From Chlorokybus atmophyticus (taxonomy: Eukaryota > Streptophyta > Chlorokybophyceae > Chlorokybales > Chlorokybaceae): a stretch of DNA of 64,000 bases. Under the pieces are notes generated by a model, which had not been told where the DNA came from, made no database searches, and saw nothing but the letters and a program-made list of their open reading frames with translations. The stretch covers positions 725,779 to 789,778 of the forward strand of contig RHPI01000810.1 in NCBI GenBank assembly GCA_009103225.1, given 5' to 3'. Below, piece after piece: positions 24,582-37,815 of this stretch (its first letter is position 1; every line of letters begins with the position of its first letter). Both the position numbers and the translations under genes were made by a program.

Positions 24582-27500
24582 ATGGAGGGCGGGGGCGGCG
24601 GGGGCGGCGAGGGGGTAGGCCGGGGCGGCGGTGGTGGGTTCGACCTGAGCGAGCGGGCGGAGCGCATGGATCGTGCCATGCGCAGCCTGACTGAAGCCTG
24701 GCGCCAAACGGCCTCGCCGCCTGCTGCTCCTCCCCCACCCAAAGAGTAAGCTAGCACAGACGCTTGAGCTTCGCTTTGCTGCAGTTACAATGCTTGCTTC
24801 TTCTGGGGTTGCTTCTGGCATGTACAAGCACAGAGTACTACGTATGCACTCGGCTACACAGTCTACAACATTGTTTGCATAGCTGCATTGTGGCAAGCAT
24901 GCCATGCTTGAACAACACAGAAGCAAGCAGCCAAGCAGCTCCCGTGAAGTGCGTTTGCCATGCGCAGTACTTGCAAGAAACTGTGTAACCTAAACTCAGT
25001 GACGAAATTTTGTATCTTGTCTTCGCAGTTCTTGTAGAAACAGATATACAGTGCAGGCATGGGCTAGTCACGTTGCGCCTTGACTAAGCTACACGCAGCT
25101 GCAAATAGTCAAAAAGATTTGAGTAGACAACGCTGCAATCATGTGACATCACACAACACTTCTTGCAAGGCAGCACTGAATGCAGCTGAAGCTGATGACA
25201 CTCACTTGATTGTCTCGGAATGAATCCCAGCTCTCCAATCACAAGCACTTTGTCTCCTGCAAGTGCCCTCGTGAGGCGCGGCGGTTCAACAGACAGCAGC
25301 AATAAACAAAGTAGCAGTAAACAGAGCGCATGCCGGCCTTGGGACCGCTCGGACTTGATGACACGCCTCGCAACCTTCAAGCCAACACTATGGTTCGCAA
25401 AACCAGAGGTAGAAGGGAATGGTAGATTTAGTCTGTTGGAATGTCGGATTGGCTTGTTGTCTCAAGCATGCATACTGGTGTTATCAGCCAGCTGGTCCTG
25501 TGGAGTGTGCGCGGCGAGGATGGGCGGTTGTGGAGATGGACTTGCTTGAGTGCGAGGCCTGCCATGCGCGGTTAGCGTTTCCACTGCCGCCTACGCTGCC
25601 ATCTGATCAAGGTGTTGCAGTGTCACAAGTATATTACCTTGCATACACGCACATGTATTGGTATGTGTGTGTGCGCATACATGCGTGCATGTGTGTGCAT
25701 ACCTTGAATGCAAATGATGATGCACATGCATGCATCTGTGCGAGTCCCAACAATGAGCTGATGCTTGTGAACAGCCTGGAGTGCTGCAGAGGAGTTTAGC
25801 AGTCGGCTCGACAAAGGCCACCACTCGCTGTGTCCCTGGCGTGGCAACGCATGCGCGCCGGACCTCGCTCGCTTCCCGCCAACACCTGCAGCAGTCCTTG
25901 TAGCTGAGGTACAGAGAGAGCGTGAGGGCACTCAGACTCATGGAGGTTCAGCACATGCAACACTTCCATGTTGTGCACATGTTGATATGACATGTTTTTG
26001 CGCTTTCCGGTCGTGCGCAGTTCAAGGCGAGGTGCGACAGCTTGGAGCAGCTCGCAGAGCTCCCTGCTATATCAGACGACGCTGTACAGTTTATGGTCAG
26101 ATCACATGCAAGTTTCCCCTGGCCCTCCATTGCAGCAACGTTCTGTCCCACATTCTTGCTGGTACCATTGTTGGTATAACACCCACCCATGTCGCGACAG
26201 GCTTCCTGCTGTGGTGATGCACGGAATGCAGCAGAAGGAAGTGCTGATACCCCTTCCAAGGTCAACGGCATTACCAGCCCAGGCTATGCTGAGGTAAGCA
26301 TCAATTTTTGCAAGTTCATACTTGGTCTTGCGTGTGGGGTGATTGCATGTAAATTATGTGAACATGTTCGTTTGTAGGCACAGCGGTTGATCGCGCTCTG
26401 CGGTTGGTCCGCGCAAGTGATGCCGTATGGGGTGGAGGCGAGGTCAGAACCCAAAGCATCATCATCATCCATATCGCCAGCATCTGTGTGGCCTTTGCAA
26501 AGAGATGTAAAGACCAACACGGCAGCTGCCGTGCTTCACTGCAGCATGTGCGAAGCGAATGTGGGTTTGTGGGACTGCAAACAGGGGCCCCGCAAACCCG
26601 TCGCAGCGGCCCTTGCTCAAGTGTCCGCACAGGAGGAGGACACAACAACAGACCCAACCATTGCGCAACCGAGTGAAACAGCAAAGCCCGAAGCGAAGTC
26701 TCCCACACAACCGCGTTGGGTGGCTGATCTGTCGCGCACGATAGCGGGAGGGCCCTCACCGGTTGATCCTGGCGCGAGCCCGTTCGGCCTGTTCGGGTCG
26801 CCCGCGGCAAAGAATTTTCCATTCGGGATGCAGCTCGGCAGCAGCCTTATTCTGGACTCCGCACCCATCCCGCAGCCGGACTTCTCTGCCGGGGATGCGC
26901 AGGACAAGGTCGAGGAAGCCGGCGACAAAAGGAAAAGAGGTTGGTACATGAGTTGTAACGTAACTTGTGATTTGCCACGCTCGTATACAGTCACAACAAA
27001 GCCTCCAACCAGTTTTGGTAGCTTGCAATGCACAGTCCTTGTTAGGGGATGAGTTTGAGAGGAATGAGGCGATGCATGCATCCATTCCATCAAATCCCGG
27101 ACTTCTTCATGGAATGGATGTGTGCATCGCCCCAATCTTGTTAGACATGCTTGCAAAAACGCTTGTCCTCTGCCACGTCTTTTAGGTGATGATGCTGAGC
27201 CTGATAATGAGCCATCGAAGCGTCAGCACGCCAGCAATGGCGATACTGCACAGGACGATGACAACAATGCGTGTGTTGTTCCGCATCAGCAAGGAGAAGG
27301 TGCGTTCCAGTCCCAGTTGCCGCTCGAGACCCCTTTCAGCTTCCATCCACTCCACATGCATCGGCGCTTCTGCCCTTGGATTGCCGGCGGGACCAGCACG
27401 AGTCCTTGCGGCTGGCGCGCGTGCTGGAAAGCTTTGCAAAGCACTGCTGTTGTTGAAAACAATGGCAACACTGTCCACGCTTCTCCATCATCTGAGCAAC

Positions 27501-27680
27501 GCACGCTCAAGGAGGTCAGTGCAGCATCCTTTATCTGCAAGTTGTACAGGGTATTTACTTGTGTTATGTTGCTAATGTATGTGTCTGCTATGTTCATCAC
27601 AGAGTGCAGAAGCGCTCAGGTCAATGCGCGTGTTGCTGGACCGTGTGACGGCTGTAACGCCACCCCGCAAAACCACATGA
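24582..27680 (+). CDS. C3HC zinc-finger protein, ZC3HC1/NIPA and ILP1-like
   Basis: Exon 1 (24582-24745) encodes a Gly-rich then Pro-rich start (FDLSERAERMDRAMRSL). Exon 2 (25231-25408) carries the conserved entry RPWDRSDLMTRLATFKPTLW. Exon 3 (25488-25611) has the zinc ligands in ECARRGW and ECEACHARLAFPLPP. Exon 4 (25790-25908) supplies DKGHHSLCPWRGNACAPDL, giving the C3HC set. Exon 5 starts at 26021 (LAELPAISDDAVQFM). A second zinc-binding half (Rsm1-type) follows as ALCGW, LHCSMCEANVGLWD and, in the last large exon, FHPLHMHRRFCPWI. The protein ends at 27680 with VTPPRKTT. The family includes NIPA, which acts at the nuclear basket or in cyclin ubiquitination, and plant ILP1; the exact role here is unassigned. 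The exon border near 26160-26240 is uncertain. Confidence 0.85.
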
Positions 27681-28383
27681 CCAACCATTGATTTTCGTTA
27701 GTTTACATCCAGTTAACTTGTTGCATTGATTTGCGTGCAAGTGTACTCCACAACCTTCAGTTTTCAACAACTGAGTTTGAATTGTATATTTTTACAAGGC
27801 AAGAGTGTTTGTTGTTAAGCATGCCTGCAAGCGGATGTCTCACAAATGGTTGAGTAAGTTTTGTGCGCCGGGTTGGCAGTTGCGATGCAATGATCTGGTT
27901 TGAAGTCAATAGTATTGCTGGATTCAACCGACTGTGGACTTTCGAGGTAAAGACGGAGTTTGCGGTGAGTACACTCTGTCGTTGGCAGCTTGCTTTTGTT
28001 TCAGTTTCCAAAAGACCATGGTCGGGTGAACTCAGCAATATATGTGATAGCTCATTGAGCGACACAAATCTGATCAGCATGCATCGGCTTCAACCATATG
28101 TGCTGCATGTTATGCTGCTCTTACTCGCTTGCAATCAATACGCTGCAATAAACAATGAACAAGCCATCATTTTGTGCATCAAGCCACACGTTACCAACAC
28201 CATGGCTCTTTGCATTCAGTTTTTGCTGGTTGCCAATATTCAAAGCTGATTGATGCATACTTCTGGAGAGCCAGATTTGTCTCCAGCGCGTCGATAATAT
28301 ATGTGGTGCGGTAATCAATGCACCCTATCTACCTAGCGGCAAGCAAAACACACTCCTGCCTATTGCAGGTGATGAACGAACAT

Positions 28384-28575
28384 ACATGCATGCATGCAAG
28401 ACTAACGGGGTAGCCAAGTAGTTAGCGCGTAAGAAGTACTTAGCCCGGTGGTGAAATAGCATTGTGACTGCTGCTGACTGTGCGCATGCGGTGTGTGCAT
28501 GACAATATGCATGTCAGATGCTTGTCACACTGTGCATGTACTCTTATCGGCATTCCATCTTTTGTACACACATAG
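28384..28575 (+). repeat. Dispersed repeat, copy C (diverged)
   Basis: It shares the order of landmarks with copies A and D: GCATGCATGC, CTAACGGGGTAG, CCCGGTGGT, GACTGTGC and a closing TTTTGTACA. The segment GTAGCCAAGTAGTTAGCGCG resembles a tRNA A-box half, but no convincing B-box follows, so a SINE origin is only a suggestion. Confidence 0.45.
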
Positions 28576-28982
28576 GAAGACTTCCGACACCCGGGGGTAT
28601 AGCCGTAGCTTAGCCTATCCTACCCTCACCTAGCTATGTGTATGCGTGCTTGTAATGTTGGTGCAGCAGGAGCTGGGACAAACTAAGCAAACAACCTGCA
28701 GGCACCTATAGGTCATCAGAGCAGAACTTTCAGATGCAAGTAACCTACCACCAAGACGTGATGAATGTAGGTTGGCCTTGATTGTGATAGTGCCTTAGGG
28801 GCAAAGAAACCGCTAGATTTGAGCACATGTACGTATGGCGTACGATCCCATCACACTAGTCTGCACGCTAACACCCATAGACAGGGTACTGCATGGCACG
28901 CACTGCGCGAGACCTCGGCAGAAGTACCGTGCCTTGGTGCTGTAAGGAATTCATGCTCGCAATCACTGCAAGCGGAGGGAGG

Positions 28983-29022
28983 GACCCCTGCGCCAGCTGT
29001 CAACAGGGCTGGCGCAGGGGTC
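28983..29022. repeat. Perfect hairpin, 15-bp arms
   Basis: Arms GACCCCTGCGCCAGC (28983-28997) and GCTGGCGCAGGGGTC (29008-29022) are exact inverse complements around a 10-nt loop, TGTCAACAGG. No gene is adjacent. Confidence 0.85.
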
Positions 29023-29845
29023 GCTGCTGTAGAAGAGGAGGACGAGCAGGACCAGAGCGGGGAGGGGGGAATGGGTAAAGAGAGGGGCAGAGAGGGGGAG
29101 AGGAGGGAGGAGAGGGAGACCCTGTTAAGTTGAGGGGAAGAAAGTCTAACTGCGCTGCATTTTGCTTATGTTGCCATTGCCGTGCCGCTGCGAAGCCTAA
29201 TTCCCACAAGTGTTGTGCAGGTAATGACACCATCTATAATCCATGCACGACTGATCAACGGGGTGTAGTGGTAGCTGTAGTGGCAATTGTGAAGTAGTTG
29301 GTTGAACAAAGTTTTGACTAGATGACCACAATGCATGCTACGTGTAATGTATGGTGTGTTGTGCTATTTGCAAGTGCGCGTTGCCTTCCGCACTCATATA
29401 CACTTTCTCATATGTAAACTTGACATATTGAACATGTACATGGGTAGGTGCGATGTGCTACATTATTCTCAGAGGCTACCGATCATTGCATGTGTGCACA
29501 CGCCAATACATTGTCACACTAGTACTCCTACATGACCATCAATCGCGCTCGCACACATCACGCTACTTGTGCAATGCTAGGGGGTGCCGTTGCTGGAATT
29601 ATACGCGCTGGTGCTCGATCGAAATGAAACTGCAGCAGCCTGACACCCGAGAGCAACGCAAACATAAATGGCGTGTGGACACAATGTGGACATAATTGCA
29701 AACCGTGGCATCACAAGGATGCCATGTAAAGCATTGGTTATACACGCGTGCAAAACTACTTTAGTGCCAACGCCAGCAAATGAGTGCACAACCTCAAATG
29801 CTGTTGCATACCATGTGCATTGCTCTCTTGGGGTATGTAGTAGCG

Positions 29846-29848
<3 letters not shown>

Positions 29849-29877
<29 letters not shown>
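29849..29877. repeat. CT dinucleotide microsatellite
   Basis: An uninterrupted CT repeat of about 14 units within non-coding DNA. It produces artificial Ser/Leu or Glu/Arg repeats in overlapping frames. Confidence 0.9.
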
Positions 29878-29879
<2 letters not shown>

Positions 29880-32111
29880 CCTACGGATACTGTTGTCGTC
29901 GCATTTGATCTGATTAAGCGCATGCAGAGGCACGAGGTTAGCACAGCTTACTGAGTTGCAAGCTGTAGAGGATACCGATAGTCGTTAATCACGCGATTTA
30001 CAGCGGCTGCAGCATTGCTTTTGAAAAGCAAATAGTGGCGAATGACATTCGCCAAAAGTTTTAAACTCGCAGCAAATGTCTACAGTACCCAAGACCACCC
30101 ACACAATGAAGTAATCAGCATCAACACTGAATAACGATCCTATTGAGAAGGTTAAGACTATAATCATTTGCAGCAGCCCGAGTGAAGACGAAAATCAAAA
30201 CCAGCAGCAAAACTGCAGTTAAGAATAGAAAGGCTGACATGCTATAATGATTATTTGACTATTTTGCATCAAAGGGAGCTCTTGAGATCATTTCCCTCTC
30301 ATGCAAAGAATCCATAAACTTCTGTGTCAAGCTCTACATTCAAATCTGCATCCACTCGCATTCAGTCTTGAAGTACTGCAAAGCGTTCAATGTCAAAAAA
30401 CCCAAGCATTGGGTATTGCAAAAGTGGTAATCATCACCACTTTAATGGCGTATAAAAATGCCATTATGGCAGATGCCGATCGACTCCGACCGCTAAGGAT
30501 ATGTCTCGGCCACAGATGCAACGCCATTTATTGGCTTGGTGCTTCATACAAAAACCTTGCTCCATCACTTATAGTGCCGCACGGCGATGTGCGCGAATCT
30601 GCACATGGCACCGTCAAGTTCGTTCGTCTTTTAAAGTACCTTTAAGACAAAACCCGCTCAAAGTCATGGTTTCGGTAGATGTTGTAGTTGCATTGTTCGC
30701 AAATATCATTTGAATGTGCCCTGCACTAGGCACATGCTTCAAAGGTTTGCAAGTTGTTCGTGTTTCAAATGCAATCGTCGAAAATGAGTCTCTTATACTT
30801 GAGCACTTTAATTGCCACGTAGATTGTCCTCAATCCAGTCATACAATTTAATAGGTTTATGGAACAGTTGCATGAGTTAACAATAACATTTCTGTCACAC
30901 TACGGTAGCGCCATTCATACGTCGCGACGCTCTTTTGAAGCGCAAGTTGCCAAGTAGATCGGTCAGCACATAGAGTGCCATACGCGCGGCGCAATTTCGT
31001 TTGAATTTAATATAGTTCGGGTCAGACATTGACCAATTCAGAAACGAACAGATCGCATCTCCTTTGTTCTTATTATAAAGTTTTAAAACGTGCCTCGACA
31101 AGCTGTAGCTGATCAACCCGCTCTTCTTCTCCCTTAAATGTATTGGACAATTGCTACTCATAGACCCTTTGCGAAACCTTTGCACGGTGTGTCCGTGACA
31201 TTGTAGACCACAACTTAATAGAAGTAATGCCGTGCTCATTATATTGTCAAAGCTGGCTCTTACTTGTATTCCCAAGTAGTAATTGTAAAGTCTTAGTACG
31301 GGTTGCGACATCTATGGGCACAGTTTACTAATTTTAACAGCTGTGTGCCTGTGCTAACAATGTGACATACAGCCTCATATGTACGCAATTGTACACGATC
31401 AATAATAATACACTTAAATGCAGTAACCATTGCAGGCACTGAATACGTCCGCAGCAGTGCAAATAGAACAAAGAAAAAGGACACACATTAATAGTGGGTG
31501 TATGTAATACCTCCGGAATCCGGTCATAATTGAAAGCCGTGATGAGCCTTTGAAGTCGGAAGACCAATTGGAGCCTCCACCACATCATGACAACTACAAT
31601 GAAGCAATCAAGCACAGTTTGTGGATGCATGAGGTAAGCAATGGTGTAAGGTGCACGTAGTACCACCGGTGTTGTAATTGGTACTTGGACATGCACTGAT
31701 GCAAGTTGCAAAAAGATGGCTTAAACACAGAATGGTCGACTCGATTCCAAACTTCAGCGGAGTTGTATATTAAACAATGCTGCAAGTTCTGCAATGGTTA
31801 TAAAACTACAAAAGCGAACATGGTTAAGCACGTATGCGATTTCCTGTTGATGCACACCATCAAGTCTCCACTCAAGTTGTGGCGATGTCAGTATGTTCTC
31901 CTCACACAAGTGAGGAAGGCATACACAAAGTGGAGCAATACGGCAGAGGGAAGGGTGTGCTTGGACGAAAGGCTGTCCAGATTCAACCAAGCAACTCGAC
32001 TTTTCTTGAAGTGCTGCCAGGTATGCACACAACAGTGTGCTGTACCATGTTGAATTGGAGAGTGTGCCGTTTGCAAAGAGATTTGTTCATTACCAACAAG
32101 TACGAACAAGT

Positions 32112-33129
32112 TGTCACGCCTACAAGGCTATCTAAAGTCATTCTCTGTTCCTTACTTATGTAAGTAAAATGAGACCGGGTGCGTTTTCCATGTCATAAGC
32201 ATGTGTAGTGCTTGTGGGGTGGCTCTCACGTGGTCTGCTCTTGCGCCTTTGAGGCCTTGAGTGAGATAAACTACACAAGGTATTGCATATCAGCAAGCAC
32301 AGAGCTGGTCGGTACCATTGAGACATGGCCATGTGAGCCATGTGTCCGCATGTGTGTGCATATGTTTGCATGTGCATATGTCCGCATATGAGTGCATATG
32401 TGAGGATATGAGGTATGTACTAAATGTATGCATATGTATGCATGCATGCGCATATGTGTGCATATGCGCGCATATGTATGCATGTGTGCATACATATGCA
32501 TAGGGATGCATATGTATGCATGTGTGTGATGTCCTAGGCTGATATGACCAGCCAAGGACGTTCACATTGCCCAAGGGTGATGTTTGTGATGTCCAAGGCT
32601 GATGTGACCAGCCAAGGACGTTCACAATGTCCGAGGCTGTTGTGTGATCAGTCTTGGACAGTAAACAAGAGGTCCAAGGGCTGATGTGGCAGCCCTAGAC
32701 ATGAGTTGTGGTCAACGCAGCCATGACAAGGCAAGTAGCCTTGGACTTGGATGTTCTAGGTCGGAGAGCAGCAAAGAGGGGGTATATGAACGGCCTCAAC
32801 AAGTGTTGAAGGAGCTCAGCATGTGCATACTCGACTCTTGTGTGTGGGGTGCCTAGTTTAGTTGTTTAAGGGGCTCTCCCTCTCATCCCATGTGGGGTGT
32901 GATGCTTGTGGCAGCTCTACACATGTGTGTGGGGTGTGCTTGAGTGTGCATGTGTGTGGGAGCTGAGTAGAGAGGTTGGTGGCATCCTCTCCTTCCTTGG
33001 TGCGGTGCTGTGACTTCCCCTCCAAGGTATTGCACCGTGTCTTGCTGGTCGGGCTTCCGGAAGCAAGTCCTTATGCTTGTGCATAAGTTTGCCAAGCCGT
33101 CCGGCAAGTAAGTGAGTGGTATGGTTACA
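32112..33129 (+). repeat. 5' LTR
   Basis: 1018 bp, TG...CA ends. It contains a CATATG/GCATGC low-complexity zone (about 32345-32525), a near-tandem repeat around GGCTGATNTGACCAGCCAAG (about 32525-32630), and a likely TATA box GGTATATGAA near 32780. The right 600 bp are identical by eye to the 3' LTR, while the left 400 bp differ by substitutions and indels. Confidence 0.93.
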
Positions 33130-34282
33130 TTGGACTCGGAGCTTGCATTCCAAGCCTTGCATGCTTGCCCATCAGTTTATGCACTTGCTGCACCGTGCGT
33201 GCGTTGCATTCTTTGCTTGCACGCACTACATGGCAGGGTTTTGAGCTGATTGTGCATGCTAGTTGGTGCGTCCAGCTGCGTGCACACTTGCATGCACGGT
33301 GTGGGTCGTTCTACACGCTGATCCGTTCATTGGTTGTGTGTTTTTGCTGCACATACACAGCATTGCACACGCATTTGCTTGTTGCTGCACCAGCTGCGCG
33401 TGTGTGCGCGCATGTGCGCGTGAGTGCATCTGTTAAGGAGACCTCACCGTGTGGTGTTGGCTCTAACCTTTGTGGGGATGGCTGCGCAACTGCATACAGC
33501 AACGGAGGAGGCATCTTGGGGCAACGATGTTGCCAAGACCACATGACAATTGACCACTTTGGTTGCCACGTTGTGTGAGCAGGTAACAGAGTTACAGCAA
33601 CAGGAGGCCTACATAGTTCAATGGCAACGGTCAGGTGACAACGTTGACCAAGCGGTCCCATGTGAGGGACATGTTGGTGCATCACTTGATGCAACTCAAC
33701 AGGACCACCGAGAGCGCAAACGCAGCCGCGAAGTTCAACTTAGAGAGGCTCAGGCTGATGCTGCTCGGGGCCATGCTCTTATGTATGAGGGACATGAAGA
33801 GAGCAAGAAGCCATGTATACAACAGGGATTGCCAATGGCTAGCTGCTATGTGGACATTAATAAGCAGTGTGCTTTCAGTGACTGGATGTCACGCCTTCCC
33901 CAACCATGCAATGTTGCTGTGTGGGAGAATAAGTTGGGTGTACATGTGGATGCTCAATTCATGCAGCACGATTGTGCGGGCAAATGTGATTTTCTCAACG
34001 CGCCTGTTGACCAGCTGTGCAACACTACTTCTCAAGCACTATGTAGCATGCAAGAGCAAGAGCGCGCATGACACAAGTGCATGCATCGTGGTGCCCAAGT
34101 ATGCGGGGCCATGGACTCGCCTTGTTAAAGGTATGCAGGTCCTCGGTGAAGTCAAGCTGGGTAAGAAGTCTGTGCATATGATGTATGACCCTCCTACCCT
34201 CCATCCGGTAAGTTTACCGGATGGGGGTCTGAACTTGACTTGGCTGTTCAAGGCGTCTGTTGCACATGTGCCGTGCATTTGA
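33130..34282 (+). pseudogene. Gag-like region of the retrotransposon
   Basis: The region between the 5' LTR and the protease, where gag is expected. Open frames at 33550-34071 and 33635-34282 overlap in different frames. The first shows a charged coiled part (DHRERKRSREVQLREAQADA) and scattered cysteines but no clear CCHC knuckle. I infer gag from position only. It is short for gag and probably frameshifted. Confidence 0.5.
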
Positions 34283-37200
34283 ATGATAGACACAGGCACA
34301 CTTGAGAACTTCGTGAGCAAGTCTCTTATGCGGCGCTTGGGCATTCGTGTCAGCAAGTGCGATGACATGGTTGTTGCCCTGAACAAGCACGAGATCCCCG
34401 TGCGGGGAGTTGTGCGCTTGTCTGTGCGTGTGCAAGGCTATCAAGCTCAAGTTCTTTGTGATCCCAGTAGAGGTGCCAGGCGTGGATGTCATTGTTGGCA
34501 GCCATTGGGAGCAAGCATGTGGCTTGCGTATGGACGCAGACACAAAGCTTTGCAGTGTGCGCAAAGGGCGAGGTTGTGTGACCTTGCAAGCTGATGGGCA
34601 TGATGTAGTGCCCACTGCTAACTGTGTTGATGACGCATCTGGAACATATATCTTATGTTCTTTGTTGAGTGCCATGCAAGTGAAGAGGGCTGTTCGGCAT
34701 GGAGCCTAACCCCTTCAAGTGCTCGTCCGCCCAGTCAACAGCGACAGCACTTCCGCCTCTATTGGTGAGACCAATGGCAACCCACCAGACACGGCCCTTC
34801 AAGGTCTGTTGTCTGAATTTTCTGATGTGTGTCAAGCTAAACTGCCTGCATTGCCACCTGAGAGGGACGTCTGGCATATGATCCCTCTAGAGTCGGATGC
34901 ACAGCCTCCGTTTTGACCTGTGTATAGGCTGAGTTCAGCTGAGTATGCGGACATGGAGGGGCAAACTAAGGCCTTGCTTGAGAAGGGATTGATAAAGCCA
35001 AGTAGCTCTCCCTTTGGAGCACCCATTCTGTTCGTACCTAAGAAGGACGGCGGGCTACGCATGTGCGTAGACTACAGGGCCTTGAACAAGTTGACCATCG
35101 AAAACAGGTATCCATTGCCAAGGATAGATGACTTGCTTAACCAACTGAGCGGTGCATCAGTGTTCAGTTCCTTGAATCTGATCAGTGGGTACCACTAGAT
35201 ATCACTCCGGAAGATGTGCATAAGCCAGCGTTTGAAACGCCTGTGGGCCACTTCCTGTACAGGGTGTTGCCTTTTAAACTGACGAATGCGCCACCTTTCA
35301 AGCTATAATGAACCATGTGTTTCACAAGCTGATTGGGAAGACAGTGTTTGTATATCTTGATGATAAACTTGTGTTCAACAAGAATGCTGACTTGCACATC
35401 GCGCATGTGCGCAAGGTGTTGAAAACCTGACGTGAGCATCGTTTTTATGATTACATGCCCAAGTGCAAGTTTGGCAGGAAGGAACTAGAGTTTCTTAGCC
35501 ACATTGCAAGCAAAGAGGGCGTGCGCCCTAACCCAAAGAAGGTTGCCAAGGTCAAGAATTGGTTGAGCCCTCGAAATGTGCATGAGCTGCGCGCATTCTT
35601 GGATTGAGCAACTACTTCCGCAAGTATATCTTGGGTTATTCATCGCGTGTTGCCCCTCTCACTAATCTGTTGCGTGATAAGGTGGTGTGGAGGTGGTTAC
35701 GGAGGCAGCAAGAAGCCTTTGAGTCCATCAAAGAGGCTTTGGTGACAGCGCATGTGTTGCAGCTGCTGTACTTCACCAAGCCCTTTGAAGTGATCTATGA
35801 TGCATCTGTTGAGGGCACTGGTGCTGTGTTGCTCTAGAGTGGGCACCCCCTTGCTTATGTTAGCAAGAAGTTCTCTCCAGCTGAGACAAACCATACAACA
35901 ACTGAGCAAGAGCTGTTAGGGGTAGTCCATGCGCTACAGGAGTGGCGTTGCTATCTTGAGGGGGTGGAAGGCGGGTTCAGTGTGATCACGGACCACAACC
36001 CCCTTGTTTTCTTTCAACCCAACCAACATTGTCAAGAAGACAAGCAAGGTGGGCTTAGTACTTGTCAAGATACAACTTCACCTGGGTTTACAAACCAGGG
36101 AGAGTGAATGTGGCATATCCTTTGAGCCGGTCGCCGCTGCTGTTGGCAGTGACAACACGTGCACGTGCACGAAGCCAAGGATGGGCACAAGCAAGTAATG
36201 CCAGTGCCAGTACTTCTGAGTTGCCACCTCAGCATGAGCCAGCTGCTAGTGAGACAACAGTGGCAACAGAGACCAGTGAGATGCCAACTGTCTCTCAGCT
36301 CGAGAGAGCAGACTGTGAAGCACCGTTGGCAGTTCACGAGCCAAGTGAGGAGGACCCAATGGCCGTTGATGTGAAAGACATCATACAGCGTTTGCCTGAT
36401 GCTTATGCATTTGACACATGGTTTGTTCGGTTGCTGATGCAAGCAGACGACAAGATCACTTGTCACAAGGGCCTATGGTACCGTAAGGGCAAGTTGATAG
36501 TGCCAAATGCACTCGGCAGGCAAAAGTGTCTGTTTAAGGCACACAATTCCGTGTACAGTGGGCACATGAGAATGACAAAAACCATAAGCAGCTGCAGAGA
36601 CAGTGCAGGTGGCCAATCTTGGGTGCTGATGCATTTAAGTATGTCGCATGCTGTGACACTTCAGGTTGTCAAAGAGACAAAGCCTCGCACAGGAAGCCAG
36701 CAGGGTTGTTGAAGCCCTTTGCTATTCCCAACTATCAATGGGAAAGTGTGAGCATGGATCTAATTACAGATCTACCTGGAACAAAGAAAGGACACAGTGC
36801 TGTTATTGTCTTTGTTGATCGCTCGATCAAGATGGTTAAATATGAGCCGTGTCGCACGGACATTGATGCGCAAGAGTTTGCGTTTGTCTTTGTGAATTCG
36901 GTGTTTAGATCACACCGTGTACCCAGAGAGTTGGTATCAGATCGTGACCCCAAGTTTGTGAGCCAGTTTTAGTAGGCTGTGTGCCAGTACTCGGGGACTA
37001 CGCAGAGCTTGAGCACTGCTTACCATCCACAGAGTGATGGACAGACGGAGCGCGTCAACCGGGTGCTTGAAGATGTGCTGCGCCACTACACGTCACCATG
37101 TTCGATGAGTGGGATGTGTACTTGCCGTTAGCTGAATTCGCTATAATCAGTGCATGGCATGAGTTGCTAGCATTCTGTTCTATCTGAACTACGATTGTCA

Positions 37201-37815
37201 TGTGTAGCCACCTATGTCTCTGAATGTTGAGCTGTCAGCAAAGTGCCTGTGGCCAGAGACTTCACTGAGAGCATGCATGCCGCGCTGGCACATGCGAAAG
37301 ACTGTCTGAGAGCAGCACAAGACAGGCAAAAGACGTATGCCAACAGGCAGCCAAGGCCTGGAAATGATCTCCAAGTTGGGGACCAAGTGATGTCGAGTTC
37401 GAAGAACATTCGACTCAAAACAAGCGGGGTACTACCTTGCGTAGTACGCAAGTTGCTACCAAGGTGGTTGGGACCATTCCGCATCACTGACAGTGTTGGT
37501 GAGCGTGCCCTTCGGCTGGAGTTTCCAAAGAGCATGCGTGTACATGATGCGTTTCATGTAGCACTGCTGAAATCGTACAGAAGTGACGGTCCGGCGCAGC
37601 CACCTCCTCCGCCAGTTGAGGTAGAGGGCGACCTTGAGTATGAGGTCGAGGCCATTGTTGGCAAACGGCTCATAAAGTACAAGAAAAGCTTTCGAACCCA
37701 ATACTTGGTGAAGTGGCTTGGTTATGGCGAAGAGCATAACACCTGAGAGCCTATTTTTAAGTTGGCAAACTGTCCTGCCAAGCTAGAGGAGTTTGAGAAT
37801 GAGCTCAAATCCACA
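34283..37815 (+). pseudogene. Pol polyprotein remains: PR-RT-RNase H-IN-chromodomain
   Basis: The protease active site is MIDTGTLENFVS (34283). Reverse transcriptase starts near 34920 ([39 protein letters not shown]) with a YLDD box near 35350. RNase H is visible as FEVIYDASVEGTGAVLL and TTTEQELLGVVHALQEW. Integrase has a degraded zinc region near 36540-36670, then SMDLITDLPG, ELVSDRDPKFVSQF and [12 protein letters not shown], giving the D,D,E triad. A C-terminal chromodomain follows (YEVEAIVGKR, FRTQYLVKWLGYGEE). In-frame stops near 34915, 35198, 35835, 36970 and 37744, plus frameshifts near 35300 and 35605, break the frame. Several stops can be explained by single C-to-T or G-to-A changes. 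Confidence 0.9.

Larger units (their letters stand above)
27681..32111. other. Gene-poor spacer with repeats
   Basis: About 4.4 kb with no recognisable gene. It holds a diverged copy of the dispersed repeat (28384-28575), a 15-bp-arm hairpin (28983-29022), a purine-rich stretch to about 29120, a CT microsatellite (29849-29877), and then AT-rich DNA from about 30000. Open frames at 30301-30645 (plus) and 30895-31311 (minus) have no recognisable motif. Confidence 0.55.

Noticed and set aside
24273-24926. 217-codon minus-strand frame
   Set aside because: It overlaps exon 1 of both LPP epsilon and the C3HC gene in another frame; the phased exons of those genes explain the open frame.
28819-29133. 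104-codon frame with an acidic end
   Set aside because: The acidic part comes from the purine-rich strand next to the hairpin, and there is no recognisable domain.
30895-31311. 138-codon minus-strand frame in AT-rich DNA
   Set aside because: No motif, no splice context and no family resemblance; kept only as part of the AT-island observation.
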